From: Bacillota bacterium
GTDB taxonomy: Bacteria; Bacillota; Clostridia; Peptostreptococcales; Anaerovoracaceae
DNA: 20,705 nt
NCBI GenBank assembly: GCA_017538845.1
Contig: JAFYIC010000034.1
Coordinates: 1 to 20,705, forward strand
Direction of reading: 5' to 3'
Shown here: piece by piece, positions 1 to 7,729 of the stretch
Position numbering within the stretch: the stretch's first letter is position 1
How the letters are laid out: every line of letters starts with the position of its first letter
Notes under the pieces: generated by a model
What the model saw: only the letters and a program-made list of their open reading frames with translations
Databases searched by the model: none
Told to the model about the DNA's origin: nothing
Made by a program: the position numbers and the translations under genes

Positions 1-113
1 AACCAATCGTATGACTTCGTCTGTATTTGAATGAGGTTTGGCATCTCTGCGACCTCGTTGATCTTGGCGAAAGTCATACGATCTTTTTTACCCAGAGTTA
101 CAGGTGTTGGCAT
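1..113 (-). CDS. rpoB: RNA polymerase beta subunit, N-terminal 37 codons (partial)
   Basis: The minus-strand frame starting at 113 begins MPTPVTLGKKDRMTFAKINE and continues into EMPNLIQIQTKSYDW, the conserved opening of bacterial RpoB (ARINEV..LPNLIEIQ..SYxWF). Only the first 37 codons of a protein of roughly 1200 residues lie in the window. An ATG at 119 is in frame two codons earlier, but AAGGAG at 127-122 is only 2 bases from it and 8 bases from the ATG at 113, so 113 is the better start. The next gene upstream is an acetyltransferase, not rplL, and a strong promoter lies between them, so rpoB begins its own transcription unit here. RpoB forms much of the catalytic core of RNA polymerase and is the rifampicin target. 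Confidence 0.93.
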   Translation of the reverse strand, partial: MPTPVTLGKKDRMTFAKINEVAEMPNLIQIQTKSYDW

Positions 114-163
114 ATTCATCACTCCTTATATAATTAACAAATTACATTGCGTGGCAGTCTAAT

Positions 164-192
164 ATGATAGCACAATGTAGTCAAATCGTCAA
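164..192 (-). promoter_or_regulatory. SigA-type promoter of rpoB
   Basis: On the minus strand TTGACG (192-187) and TATCAT (169-164) are separated by exactly 17 bases, and TG stands one base before the -10 (extended -10). An A/T-rich tract just upstream could serve as an UP element. The predicted start is near 157, giving a leader of about 45 bases to the ATG at 113. No clear intrinsic terminator for the upstream acetyltransferase gene is visible in 193-274, so read-through into rpoB is also possible. Confidence 0.8.
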
Positions 193-274
193 TCTAAATC
201 GTAAAAAAAATAAGGAGTTTTTTGATTTTTTTGTTTCGTAAAATCACCTCGTTCAGTACATTAAAATCTACCGG

Positions 275-799
275 TCAGAGTTTCTTCTCCAGCAGCACGA
301 GATTTACGCCGGGAATGCCGTTGAATACCGTCGGCACCATGTCAGCTTCGGTGTATCCGTGCTTTTTATAAAAAGCCCTGGCCGCAGCGTTTCTTTCGTT
401 GGTATCCAGACGGAGAACAGTACATCCGTGCTCCTTCGCGTAGTCCTCATAAAAAGCAACGAATTCCGATCCCAGACCTTTACCCATGGTCTTTCCCGAA
501 ATGATAAGGGTATGGATAACCATTACCTCCTCATCCGGAGCCTTATATGTCCAGTTTCCTTCCGAATAGCAGTCCACCTGGAGCTGGTTGATGATGCCGG
601 TGCCGGCTATCCGTCCCGTCTCATCCTCCTGCACGAACATATCCCCGCGCCCGATGGACGCCTCGGCGACTTCGCGGGTAGGATAAACTCCACGCATCCA
701 GCCCACTTCAAGTTCGCCCTGTTCTTCCAGGGTGATCACCTCTTCATATATATCGCATATGGCCTGCAGATCTTCTGTTGTCGCTTTGCGTATGGTCAT
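275..799 (-). CDS. GNAT-family N-acetyltransferase
   Basis: This 174-residue protein is a single GNAT domain, which transfers an acetyl group from acetyl-CoA to an amine. Visible features are the opening MTIRKATTEDLQAI (beta1-alpha1), the strand HTLIIS followed by the acetyl-CoA pyrophosphate loop KTMGKGLG at about 103-110, and the motif B region LDTNERNAAARAFYKKHGY at about 131-149. No signal peptide, so cytosolic. The substrate cannot be read from the sequence. It follows the membrane-protein gene by 24 bases, so it is probably the last gene of the nitrilase operon. The ribosome site (AGAAGAG) is weak, which suits a gene translated after its neighbour. rpoB follows after 161 bases and has its own promoter. 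Confidence 0.9.
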   Translation of the reverse strand: MTIRKATTEDLQAICDIYEEVITLEEQGELEVGWMRGVYPTREVAEASIGRGDMFVQEDETGRIAGTGIINQLQVDCYSEGNWTYKAPDEEVMVIHTLIISGKTMGKGLGSEFVAFYEDYAKEHGCTVLRLDTNERNAAARAFYKKHGYTEADMVPTVFNGIPGVNLVLLEKKL

Positions 800-823
800 G
801 TCTCTTCTGCTTTCCGAATACCG

Positions 824-1459
824 TTAACGTCTTCCCAGGGCCTTTGCCGCTTTAACCAGCAGGATCAGATATATTATGCCCGCGGCAAAAGTTATAGCGG
901 CCGTGCCGATGTTCACTGCTCCGGCAACGGTCTCTCCTCCTTTTCCGAAGACATCGTTTACCAGCCTTACCAGTATGGAAATGAACATCAGCGCCGGGAT
1001 CAGCGGCAGCATCTTTTTACCCGTCTGCTCAAGTTTGGTGTCCTTCATCCTCTGGGCAAGGGATACTATGCCTGAAATCACGTAGATGATGATGAATATC
1101 TGAAGTATTTCCCCCGCAAGGGATGCTATGGATTGTATGGACTCATATCCTATAGCGGTCAGCACGCTGCTCGCCACCGACACGAGCACAGTGATAAGCG
1201 AGATGGCAAACGCCGTTTTGAAGAAAGGTTCGTCCTTCCCCGCCTGGTTCAGTCCTACCAGATTGACTATATATGCGACTATTGTCACGATCATGCACAG
1301 CGTACCGATGGAAGCAGCTGTTTTTGCGGTCCCTATCTCCGTCTGCACTCCGCCGGCAAGCATTACCTGCACCGCGATGCCTCCTACCGCCACAATAAGT
1401 ACCAGTATCTCTGCCACGATCAGTTTTTTTGATCCTTCATAGGCATTTGAATAAGTCAT
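824..1459 (-). CDS. Six-helix integral membrane protein, unknown function
   Basis: I do not recognise this family. The 211-residue product is very hydrophobic, with about six predicted membrane segments near residues 13-35, 48-70, 82-103, 112-134, 150-171 and 179-208. Short charged loops (for example QAGKDEPFFK and QRMKDTKLEQTGKK) separate them. There is no signal peptide beyond the first helix and no catalytic or transporter motif I can name. A GTG at 1468 is in frame, but the ribosome site AAAGGTG overlaps it and sits correctly for the ATG at 1459, so that start was chosen. It lies 42 bases after the nitrilase and 24 bases before the acetyltransferase, so the three are probably co-transcribed. 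A role in moving the nitrilase substrate or product is possible but only inferred. Confidence 0.75.
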   Translation of the reverse strand: MTYSNAYEGSKKLIVAEILVLIVAVGGIAVQVMLAGGVQTEIGTAKTAASIGTLCMIVTIVAYIVNLVGLNQAGKDEPFFKTAFAISLITVLVSVASSVLTAIGYESIQSIASLAGEILQIFIIIYVISGIVSLAQRMKDTKLEQTGKKMLPLIPALMFISILVRLVNDVFGKGGETVAGAVNIGTAAITFAAGIIYLILLVKAAKALGRR

Positions 1460-1501
1460 TTTCAGCACCTTTCATAATTAAGACTGCTACATTCTTTCCA
1501 A

Positions 1502-2422
1502 TCATTTGCCCTTTACTATCAGTTCCAGCACGTCCGGTCTTGCGTAATGGCCGCACACGTCGTGCTCCATCCGGCTCGCTTCCACCTTTGTCATGTCCAG
1601 TTCCGCATATATTATGCCTTCCCTGTCCCACAGCGGATCGCACACTTCGTGACCGTAAGGGTCTATGATGGAACTTCCTCCCCTGCAAACCACATCCGGC
1701 AGCCTGTCTATCTCTTCCGAAGCGCTCTCTGTCTTCGGATACATATCTTTCGTAAAGTACATATCGCAGTTGATGAAGTAGCAGTGTCCCTCGATGGCGA
1801 TATGCCTGATGGTGTCCTGCCATTCGGGGTTGTCATTGGTGTTCGGCGATATGTAAAGGGATATGCCCTTCTGATAAAGCGCTACTCTCGCAAGAGGCAT
1901 ATAGCTCTCCCAGCATATCATGCTGCCCATAGGTCCCCAGGGCGTATCCATAACAGGGAAAAAGTCTTTGTCGGCATCGCCCCACACCACGCGTTCGCTT
2001 CCTGTAGGCTTGAGTTTCCTGTGGTTCTTCATGGTCCCGTCCGGGGCGATCATCATATTCGAGTTGTACAAAGTCGCTGTCACCGGGTCTCTTTCGGAAT
2101 ATCCGATGCTCACGTATACATTCCTGCGCGCCGCCGCGTCTGCCAGCGTCTTCATTTCGACGCCGTCTGCCAGTATGGAATTGTCGTAGTATTCTTTCCA
2201 GTCTTTCCTTCCTGCGTCGTTCCTGCTGCCAACGGTGAATCCGTATGTCATTCCATAGGGATAACCCGGTATGAAAAGTTCCGGAAAGACTATCAGCTCC
2301 GCGCCTTTGTCCGCGCACCGGTCTATGAGCCCGGCAGCCTTCTCCGCGGATCTCTCAGCGGAAAACATTACCGGCGCGGCCTGTATCACCGCTATATTAC
2401 ATGTGTCCTTTTTTATGTTCAT
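1502..2422 (-). CDS. Carbon-nitrogen hydrolase, branch 1 nitrilase type
   Basis: The 306-residue protein belongs to the nitrilase superfamily, cytosolic enzymes that cleave a carbon-nitrogen bond through a Glu-Lys-Cys triad. The triad is visible: Glu48 in VFPELFIPGYPYG, Lys136 in HRKLKPT and Cys170 in MICWESYMPL. HRKLKPT..ER..WG and CWE.YMPL are the signatures of true nitrilases (nitrile to carboxylic acid plus ammonia, EC 3.5.5.1) rather than of amidases or NAD synthetase domains. Length is at the short end for that branch. The frame is open to 2473, but AGAGGA seven bases before the ATG at 2422 fixes the start. It follows a terminator hairpin; a weak promoter candidate (TTGTTT, 17 bases, GATAAA) overlaps the hairpin's downstream arm. 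Substrate cannot be inferred; cyanide dihydratase or arylacetonitrilase activity are alternatives. Confidence 0.88.
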   Translation of the reverse strand: MNIKKDTCNIAVIQAAPVMFSAERSAEKAAGLIDRCADKGAELIVFPELFIPGYPYGMTYGFTVGSRNDAGRKDWKEYYDNSILADGVEMKTLADAAARRNVYVSIGYSERDPVTATLYNSNMMIAPDGTMKNHRKLKPTGSERVVWGDADKDFFPVMDTPWGPMGSMICWESYMPLARVALYQKGISLYISPNTNDNPEWQDTIRHIAIEGHCYFINCDMYFTKDMYPKTESASEEIDRLPDVVCRGGSSIIDPYGHEVCDPLWDREGIIYAELDMTKVEASRMEHDVCGHYARPDVLELIVKGK

Positions 2423-2470
2423 TTTCTGTTCCTCTGCGTGGCGCCTGCCTTTATCAGCATCTCCCAACAT

Positions 2471-2509
2471 CAAAACAAGGCCGGTCCTGTAAAGGACGGC
2501 CTCGTTTTG
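2471..2509 (-). terminator. Intrinsic terminator after the lipoprotein gene
   Basis: A long inverted repeat: CAAAACAAGGCC (2471-2482) and its partner GGCCTCGTTTTG (2498-2509) flank GGTCC / GGAC with a 6-base loop, one bulged base and one mismatch. Read on the minus strand it lies a few bases after the lipoprotein stop codon (2518) and ends in TTGTTTTG. The A-rich outer arm means it could also work on the other strand, but no plus-strand gene needs it. Confidence 0.75.
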
Positions 2510-2517
2510 TATCGTTA

Positions 2518-3348
2518 CTATTTATAGTCTGAGAAATCAGGGAAGTCTATAGTTGCTCCGCTGTCAACCTTTACAGGATCAAAGTTAAGGTCGATGTTCA
2601 CTGTGATCTTCTGACCCGTTTCCGAACCGCCGTCAGTCGTGCCTCCGCTTGTCAGTGACGTGAACGCCGACATGTCGATCTCCATCGGTATGCTTGTCTT
2701 GATCGCAGTAAAGTTCTCATCTTTGATGGTAGCGGTGATAGTCATATCATCGATATCGATTGAATCCAGAGTCTTTTTGATCTGGTCGAGATCGATGTTT
2801 TCCGCATCCTGTCCGATACTGCCGAGCTTGGCGATCATATCGGTGATGTACTTCTTGCTGTCCAGCGTCAGAGTTACCGTGTCGCCGTCCTGTTTTGAAT
2901 CTTTTACGTAGTCATCTATCTTCTGTTCCGTGCTGAACAGCTGATCGATGTTTTCGCCTGCGTCTTTGCCGAAATCGGCTTTGGTCTTGTTGCCGTCGCT
3001 GTCAAGTGTGTAAGATGTTTTATCCTTTACCCACATCTTGGTCTTGACGTCCTGACCCATCATCTGAGCGCTCAGGTCCAGATAAAGCTGCAGATCCGCC
3101 GGATCATCGGTCTCGGATTTGATCATAGTCATATCCATGTCGGCTGTGATCTCCATGCTCTGGCCTTCTGCTTCCATTTTTACTGACATATCGCCGGTCA
3201 TCTGGATATCTTTCGCTGCCTGCATGTTCTCAGACGCCTTGTTGTATGTTGCAACAGGATCCGAGTCATCACCGCAGCCTGTCATCACTGCCGCTACCGC
3301 GAACACCATGATGAGTGCCAGCGCTATGCTGAATATTCTTTTTTTCAT
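2518..3348 (-). CDS. Surface lipoprotein, DUF6612-like
   Basis: The 276-residue protein starts with a lipoprotein signal: MKKR, a hydrophobic stretch at 5-21, then the lipobox MTGC with Cys25 as the lipid-modified residue. It should be anchored on the outer face of the cytoplasmic membrane. The mature part is acidic and rich in Met, Asp, Thr and Lys, with alternating patterns (for example ADMDMTM) and a paired layout: an early half with MMGQDVKTKMWVKD and a later half with ITATIKDENFTAIKTSIPMEI. This matches Firmicutes DUF6612 proteins, probably with a fold like the LolA/LppX lipid-binding clamps; the fold is an inference. Ribosome site AGGGAG lies 7 bases before the ATG. It has its own promoter and terminator, so it is monocistronic. 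Ligand unknown. Confidence 0.82.
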   Translation of the reverse strand: MKKRIFSIALALIMVFAVAAVMTGCGDDSDPVATYNKASENMQAAKDIQMTGDMSVKMEAEGQSMEITADMDMTMIKSETDDPADLQLYLDLSAQMMGQDVKTKMWVKDKTSYTLDSDGNKTKADFGKDAGENIDQLFSTEQKIDDYVKDSKQDGDTVTLTLDSKKYITDMIAKLGSIGQDAENIDLDQIKKTLDSIDIDDMTITATIKDENFTAIKTSIPMEIDMSAFTSLTSGGTTDGGSETGQKITVNIDLNFDPVKVDSGATIDFPDFSDYK

Positions 3349-3370
3349 TTTTTTCTCCCTTCACTGATAT

Positions 3371-3388
3371 GTAAAAATATCTTTTTAC
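3371..3388. repeat. Short A/T-rich perfect inverted repeat in the lipoprotein leader
   Basis: GTAAAAA (3371-3377), the loop TATC (3378-3381), then TTTTTAC (3382-3388) form a perfect 7-bp stem. It lies between the lipoprotein promoter and its ribosome binding site, so it would be the 5' hairpin of that mRNA. It could stabilise the transcript or be an operator; the sequence does not decide. Confidence 0.5.
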
Positions 3389-3402
3389 ACTGTCCTGTTA
3401 TG

Positions 3403-3411
3403 ATTATATCA
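3403..3411 (-). promoter_or_regulatory. Extended -10 promoter of the lipoprotein gene
   Basis: On the minus strand TGA (3411-3409) runs directly into a perfect TATAAT (3408-3403). The -35 region is weak (TTAGTG-like at 19 bases), as is usual with an extended -10. The start would fall near 3396, giving a leader of about 45 bases that contains the hairpin at 3371-3388. Confidence 0.65.
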
Positions 3412-3469
3412 TACCCCTGCCGTTTCTCACTAAAAAAGTTCCCTTTTTTGTATCTTTCACTCTGCGCAG

Positions 3470-3498
3470 ATGACTTTTTTCTGCTCCTGTAGTATAAG
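3470..3498 (+). promoter_or_regulatory. Promoter of the MATE exporter / dehydrogenase operon
   Basis: ATGACT (3470-3475) and TATAAG (3493-3498) are 17 bases apart, matching the consensus at four and five of six positions. The start would lie near 3505, about 20 bases before the ATG at 3524, which is enough to include the ribosome site AGAGGA. It is divergent from the lipoprotein promoter, with about 60 bases between the two -10 boxes. Confidence 0.5.
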
Positions 3499-3523
3499 TA
3501 TACTGTTGAGAGGAAACGCGATA

Positions 3524-4894
3524 ATGACCGAAGAAAGACTGGACAGGAACACAAAGCTCTTATACCGCACTCTTGTACGGGTAGCGCTGCCTATCGCTCT
3601 GCAGAGTCTGATAGGCTCCTCTTTGAATCTCGTGGACAATATGATGGTGGGAAGCCTGGGGGAAACGCCCCTTGCCGCCGTAGGCGTGGGGATCCAGGTA
3701 TTCCTTATCTTCTGGATGATATGCTATGGCTTCTGCAGCGGCTGCGCCACATTCATGGCTCAGTTCTGGGGAGTGAAAGACCTTCCCCATATCCGCAAGA
3801 CCATAGGCTTTGCTCTCACATGCTGTACCACAGTCGGCCTGATCTTCTTCCTGATATGCTTCTTTACGCCCGGCACGGTCCTTCGCATATACACGGACAT
3901 ACCCGATATCATTGAACTGGGCAGCCCCTATGTGAAAGTCGGCGCGCCCTGTTTTCTCTTCACCGCCATCGCAGTTCCCTTTGAAACTGCCCTGAGAGCA
4001 ACACAGCAGACCCACATACCTCTGTTCGTGAGCATCGCCGCGTTCTCACTGAACACGTTCCTGAATTATGTATTCATTTTCGGTAATTTCGGAGCACCGC
4101 GGCTCGAAGTCACCGGCGCGGCTCTGGCTACTTCCATAGCCCGGGGCGTACAGGTGCTGGCCATCATATTCGTCGTATTCGTGCGTAAAAACAAGATAGC
4201 CGGCCGGCTGTCCGGGTTCTTCGGTTGGGGCCGGGATTTCATCAGGCGGGTGGTGAAGAATTCGCTTCCGACCACATGTAACGAAATGCTCTGGGCCCTT
4301 GGTTTTTCCATGTACGTGGCCGCCTTCGCAAGGATCGGCGACACGGAATACGCCGCTGTTCAGGCGTCAAACACCATACAGAATCTTCTCCAGATGGCAG
4401 GCTTCAGCATCGGCGACGCTCTGCTCATACTGGTTGGCCAGCGTCTGGGAGAAGGAAAACTGGACGAGGCATACGGCCTTGCCAAGAGGCTCCTGCGTAT
4501 CGCGATAATCGTAGGCATAGTTTTCGGCGGCCTGCTGATACTCATCGCCAAGCCCATTCTTACCCTCTTCGCATTCACACCGGAAGGAAGCCGTTACGCA
4601 TTCTTTATCCTGATAGTCTACGGAGCGACCATGGCTCTCACCCTGTATAACGGAATAAATATAACCGGCGTGCTCCGGTGCGGCGGCGATACCCGCTTCG
4701 CTATGTTCATCGACGTGGGAAGCGTATGGTGCATAGGCGTGCCCCTGGCATTCCTGTCGGCGCTGGTATTCCACTGGCCCATATATTTCTGCGTGCTGGC
4801 GGTAAAGGTGGAAGAAATGGTAAAATGCGGTATACTCACTTACCGCTTCAGGTCGAAGAAGTGGGTAAGAAACGTGATACACGGCATCGAGTGA
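3524..4894 (+). CDS. MATE-family multidrug/cation antiporter
   Basis: The 456-residue protein has the length and twelve-helix layout of a MATE exporter, an inner-membrane pump that extrudes organic cations or metabolites against Na+ or H+. The first half opens with ALPIALQSLIGSSLNLVDNMMVGSLGETPLAAVGVG, the family's hallmark helix 1 with the conserved VDNMMVGSLG turn. The second half repeats the pattern from NSLPTTCNEMLWALGFSMYVAAFARIG, and later helices contain GDALLILVGQRLGEG and GVLRCGGDTRFAM. The frame is open from 3470, but AGAGGA places the start at the ATG at 3524. The dehydrogenase gene begins 18 bases after its stop, so the two form an operon. Substrate unknown; export of an organic acid linked to the dehydrogenase is only a thought. 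Confidence 0.92.
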   Translation: MTEERLDRNTKLLYRTLVRVALPIALQSLIGSSLNLVDNMMVGSLGETPLAAVGVGIQVFLIFWMICYGFCSGCATFMAQFWGVKDLPHIRKTIGFALTCCTTVGLIFFLICFFTPGTVLRIYTDIPDIIELGSPYVKVGAPCFLFTAIAVPFETALRATQQTHIPLFVSIAAFSLNTFLNYVFIFGNFGAPRLEVTGAALATSIARGVQVLAIIFVVFVRKNKIAGRLSGFFGWGRDFIRRVVKNSLPTTCNEMLWALGFSMYVAAFARIGDTEYAAVQASNTIQNLLQMAGFSIGDALLILVGQRLGEGKLDEAYGLAKRLLRIAIIVGIVFGGLLILIAKPILTLFAFTPEGSRYAFFILIVYGATMALTLYNGINITGVLRCGGDTRFAMFIDVGSVWCIGVPLAFLSALVFHWPIYFCVLAVKVEEMVKCGILTYRFRSKKWVRNVIHGIE

Positions 4895-4912
4895 CAAATT
4901 GGAGAAATCAAA

Positions 4913-6007
4913 ATGAAAACAGGTTTTGAAAAATACGATATAGCAGTCATACCCGGAGACGGCGTAGGTCCTGAAGTCATGGCAGAAGCGGTGAAACTTC
5001 TCAAGAGGATCGCCCGGCTGGACGGTTCTCTGGATTTCGACCTCACCTTCTATCCGTGGGGATGCGAATATTACCTTGAAACAGGTGAAATGATGCCTGC
5101 AGACGGACTGGACATCCTTGCCGGGCACGATGCGATACTTCTGGGCGCCATCGGATATCCCGGCGTTCCCGATCACATTTCCCTCAGGGATCTGCTCCTT
5201 AAGATCCGCAGCGGATTCGACCAGTATATCAATCTGAGACCTGTCAAACTTCTGAAAGGCGCGGCATGCCCTCTGAAAGACGTCCGCCCCGAAGACATAG
5301 ACATGATATTCGTCCGTGAAAACAGCGAAGGTGAATATTTCGGCACAGGAAGCTGGGAAGGCAAAGGTACTCCCGGTGAAACTGCCATACAGGAAAGCGT
5401 ATTCACACGTAAAGGCTGCGAGCGAGTCATCCGCTACGCTTTCGATCTGGCGGAAAAGACGGGCAAGAGCCTCACCTCTGTAAGCAAAGGCAACGCCCTG
5501 AACTATTCCATGGTCTTCTGGGATCAGATATTTGAGGAAATAAAAAGTGAGTACCCAGGCGTGGAGACTCATTCCCTTCTGGTGGATGCTGCCTCCATGT
5601 TCATGGTCAAGGATCCCGCCCGGTTCGGTGTCGTAGTCACATCCAATCTCTTCGGTGACATACTGACAGACCTGGGAGCTGCCATCGCAGGCGGCATGGG
5701 TCTTGCATCAGGCGCCAATCTGGATCCTGAGAAACGGTTCCCGTCAATGTTCGAGCCCATCCACGGCTCGGCTCCCGATATCGCAGGTACCGGTCAGTCC
5801 GATCCGCTGGCTTCCGCATGGTCAGTATCACAGATGCTGGATCATCTGGGCCATGAGGACTGGGGACACATGATACTTGAAGCCATAGAAAGACTCCTGT
5901 CTGAAGGGAAAGCCCTCACTCCCGATCAGGGCGGAAAGGCTACCACCTCAGAATGCGGGGATGCTCTGGCAGACGCGCTGGAAGAAATATGGCGAAACAG
6001 GAAATAA
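4913..6007 (+). CDS. Decarboxylating D-malate / tartrate dehydrogenase
   Basis: The 364-residue protein belongs to the isocitrate/isopropylmalate dehydrogenase family, NAD(P)- and metal-dependent beta-decarboxylating enzymes of the cytosol. Motifs in order: IPGDGVGPEV (13-22), the substrate-loop region with LRDLLLKIRS and QYINLRPVKLL (104-114), VRENSEGEYFG (134-144) with the catalytic Tyr142, Lys192 in SKGNALNY, the metal-binding Asp225, Asp249 and Asp253, and the cofactor segment EPIHGSAPDIAG. VRENSEGEY is the form in tartrate/D-malate dehydrogenases; LeuB has VRELTGG. Isopropylmalate or isocitrate activity is less likely but not excluded, and no leucine or TCA genes are nearby. GGAG lies 8 bases before the ATG. 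It is the second gene of the MATE operon and is followed at once by a terminator. Confidence 0.87.
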   Translation: MKTGFEKYDIAVIPGDGVGPEVMAEAVKLLKRIARLDGSLDFDLTFYPWGCEYYLETGEMMPADGLDILAGHDAILLGAIGYPGVPDHISLRDLLLKIRSGFDQYINLRPVKLLKGAACPLKDVRPEDIDMIFVRENSEGEYFGTGSWEGKGTPGETAIQESVFTRKGCERVIRYAFDLAEKTGKSLTSVSKGNALNYSMVFWDQIFEEIKSEYPGVETHSLLVDAASMFMVKDPARFGVVVTSNLFGDILTDLGAAIAGGMGLASGANLDPEKRFPSMFEPIHGSAPDIAGTGQSDPLASAWSVSQMLDHLGHEDWGHMILEAIERLLSEGKALTPDQGGKATTSECGDALADALEEIWRNRK

Positions 6008-6044
6008 AAAAGACCGCCGGCGGATCGTCCGTCAGCGGTTTTTT
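6008..6044. terminator. Bidirectional terminator between convergent genes
   Basis: A hairpin with outer arms ACCGC (6013-6017) and GCGGT (6035-6039) and inner arms GGCGGA / TCCGTC (one G-U pair) around a 3-base loop. It is followed by TTTTTT on the plus strand and preceded by AAAAAA, so it ends in a T-run on both strands. It begins right after the dehydrogenase stop codon and lies 26 bases beyond the cardiolipin synthase stop, so it serves both convergent genes. Confidence 0.88.
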
Positions 6045-6069
6045 CATGTTTATCGTTTCTTACCGCGTT

Positions 6070-7701
6070 TTACAACAACGGCGCTATGAGTTTCATGAGA
6101 TGTCCCATGACTTTATAGAATATCTTCTCTTTCTTTATGGTATCCATCGTAACAGCCCGGCATTTTGACAGGGTCTCCTGGAAGTCCTTTTCGATATCCC
6201 CGATACATCCCGTCTTATACATATACGTAGCGCACTCGAAATGGTGGTAAAGGCTCCTGTAATCGAAATTGATCGTGCCTACTACCGCCTTTTCATCATC
6301 GCTGACGCATACTTTCGCGTGTACGAACCCGGGAGTGTATTCGAATATCTTTACGCCCATTTCAGTAAGTCTCTTGTAATGAGACTTGGCGAGGGAGTAA
6401 GCCATCTTTTTGTCCGGTATCCCCGGCAGTATGAGTTTTACATCTATGCCCCTCTGCGCGGCGTATATTATTGCCGCCTCCAGTTCACCGTCCAGTATCA
6501 GATAGGGCGTCATGATGTGAACATACCTGTCGGCCCGGTTCAGGATATCCATATATACAGTCTCGCCCACCTTGTATTCGTCAAGCGGGTCATCGCAGTA
6601 CGGAATGACATATCCTTCGGGAACCGGCACCGGTGCTGTCTCTGCCACCATTTCCGGTCCGGCGTCCGGCGCTTCCAGCTGATCCACAGGCAGTTTGAGC
6701 CACTGATCAAATTCAGGCTCCCTTTCGGTCACGTTCCACATCTGGAGGAACATGAGAGTAAAACTGGTAACAGCAGGTCCTTTCAGGCAGACCGCCGTAT
6801 CCTTCCAGTGCCCGAACCTTTCTACGCGGTTTATATACTCATCCGCCAGGTTGACGCCGCCGTTAAAGGCGACCTTGCCGTCTATAACGAGGATCTTGCG
6901 GTGGTCCCTGTAATTGTAGTGGGAAGAAAGTATAGGCGTGATGGGTGAAAAGGGCTTGGATTTTATTCCCTGTGCCTCAAGCAGTTTGAAATATCCGGGC
7001 GGAAGTGTGGACATCTCGCACATGCCATCGTACATGACGCGTATGTCAACGCCTTCTTTGGCCTTTTCAACAAGGATCTCAAGGATCTTGCCCCACATGT
7101 ACCCCTCTTCTATTATGAAATATTCCATGAATATGAACTTTTCAGCCTTTTTCAGTTCCCTGAGCACCGCTTCGAATTTATCTTCGCCCAGAGGGAAGAA
7201 TTCCACATCCGTGTCCTTGTACGCAGGGAAGCATCCCGAACGGTTCAGATATCTCACAAGGTCGTCGGTTCCCTCTCCGTCTTCGCCCAGTTCCTGCATT
7301 ATCTGCTCGTCCTGAGGGAGGGCGTTCATGGTACCTTCGATAACTTCGGATATCCTGTTTTTTACCTTTCTGTTGCCCGCATTCATCCTTGTGAACACCA
7401 GCATGATGGAACCCATGACAGGCAACGCGGCAACTATTAGCATCCATGTCATTTTCGACGTGGGATCCATATTACTGCTGAAAAGATAGATTATCATTGC
7501 GAAAGCCAGAATCAGGTGTATTACCAGATAATTCGGCATATATTCCTGCGTTTTTACGCAGAAAAAGACGATCAGTCCTATCTGCAGTCCGAGAAGCAGC
7601 GCTATTATAAAAAACCGGCTGAATATAAATGCAAGCAGGCCCTTTCTGCGGGGCTTTGCAAGTCTGAATACGTCTTCTGTTGTCTTTTGCTTTTTGCTCA
7701 T
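6070..7701 (-). CDS. cls: Cardiolipin synthase (phospholipase D superfamily)
   Basis: The 543-residue membrane protein has the layout of a bacterial ClsA-type cardiolipin synthase, which condenses two phosphatidylglycerol molecules into cardiolipin and glycerol. Three hydrophobic N-terminal segments lie at about 24-48, 58-75 and 86-104, then two phospholipase D domains with intact HxKxxxxD motifs: HRKILVID at 267-274 and HAKVCVSD at 461-468, each followed by the expected GG/GT and N residues (GGVN, GTINFDYRS). A Pro/Ala/Glu-rich stretch at about 335-362 separates the domains. Slightly longer than the usual 480-510 residues because of the basic N-terminus and this linker. AAAGGTGG lies just before the ATG. 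It follows the lipase gene by 73 bases and probably has its own promoter there. Confidence 0.94.
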   Translation of the reverse strand: MSKKQKTTEDVFRLAKPRRKGLLAFIFSRFFIIALLLGLQIGLIVFFCVKTQEYMPNYLVIHLILAFAMIIYLFSSNMDPTSKMTWMLIVAALPVMGSIMLVFTRMNAGNRKVKNRISEVIEGTMNALPQDEQIMQELGEDGEGTDDLVRYLNRSGCFPAYKDTDVEFFPLGEDKFEAVLRELKKAEKFIFMEYFIIEEGYMWGKILEILVEKAKEGVDIRVMYDGMCEMSTLPPGYFKLLEAQGIKSKPFSPITPILSSHYNYRDHRKILVIDGKVAFNGGVNLADEYINRVERFGHWKDTAVCLKGPAVTSFTLMFLQMWNVTEREPEFDQWLKLPVDQLEAPDAGPEMVAETAPVPVPEGYVIPYCDDPLDEYKVGETVYMDILNRADRYVHIMTPYLILDGELEAAIIYAAQRGIDVKLILPGIPDKKMAYSLAKSHYKRLTEMGVKIFEYTPGFVHAKVCVSDDEKAVVGTINFDYRSLYHHFECATYMYKTGCIGDIEKDFQETLSKCRAVTMDTIKKEKIFYKVMGHLMKLIAPLL

Positions 7702-7729
7702 AAAACCACCTTTGTTTTATCTACTGTAT

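Noticed and set aside
193..274. A terminator between the acetyltransferase and rpoB, suggested by A- and T-runs
   Set aside because: The only pairing is between A and T runs around TAAGGAG, with no GC stem.
359..1075. A 238-codon plus-strand open frame
   Set aside because: It crosses the acetyltransferase and the membrane-protein gene in antisense and resembles nothing; no ribosome site was found.
1547..2527. A 326-codon plus-strand open frame
   Set aside because: It is antisense to the nitrilase, whose catalytic triad is intact, and has His/Arg/Val-rich low-quality sequence typical of a shadow frame.
4367..5572. A 401-codon minus-strand open frame
   Set aside because: It is antisense to the end of the MATE gene and most of the dehydrogenase, has no family resemblance, and follows from their codon bias.
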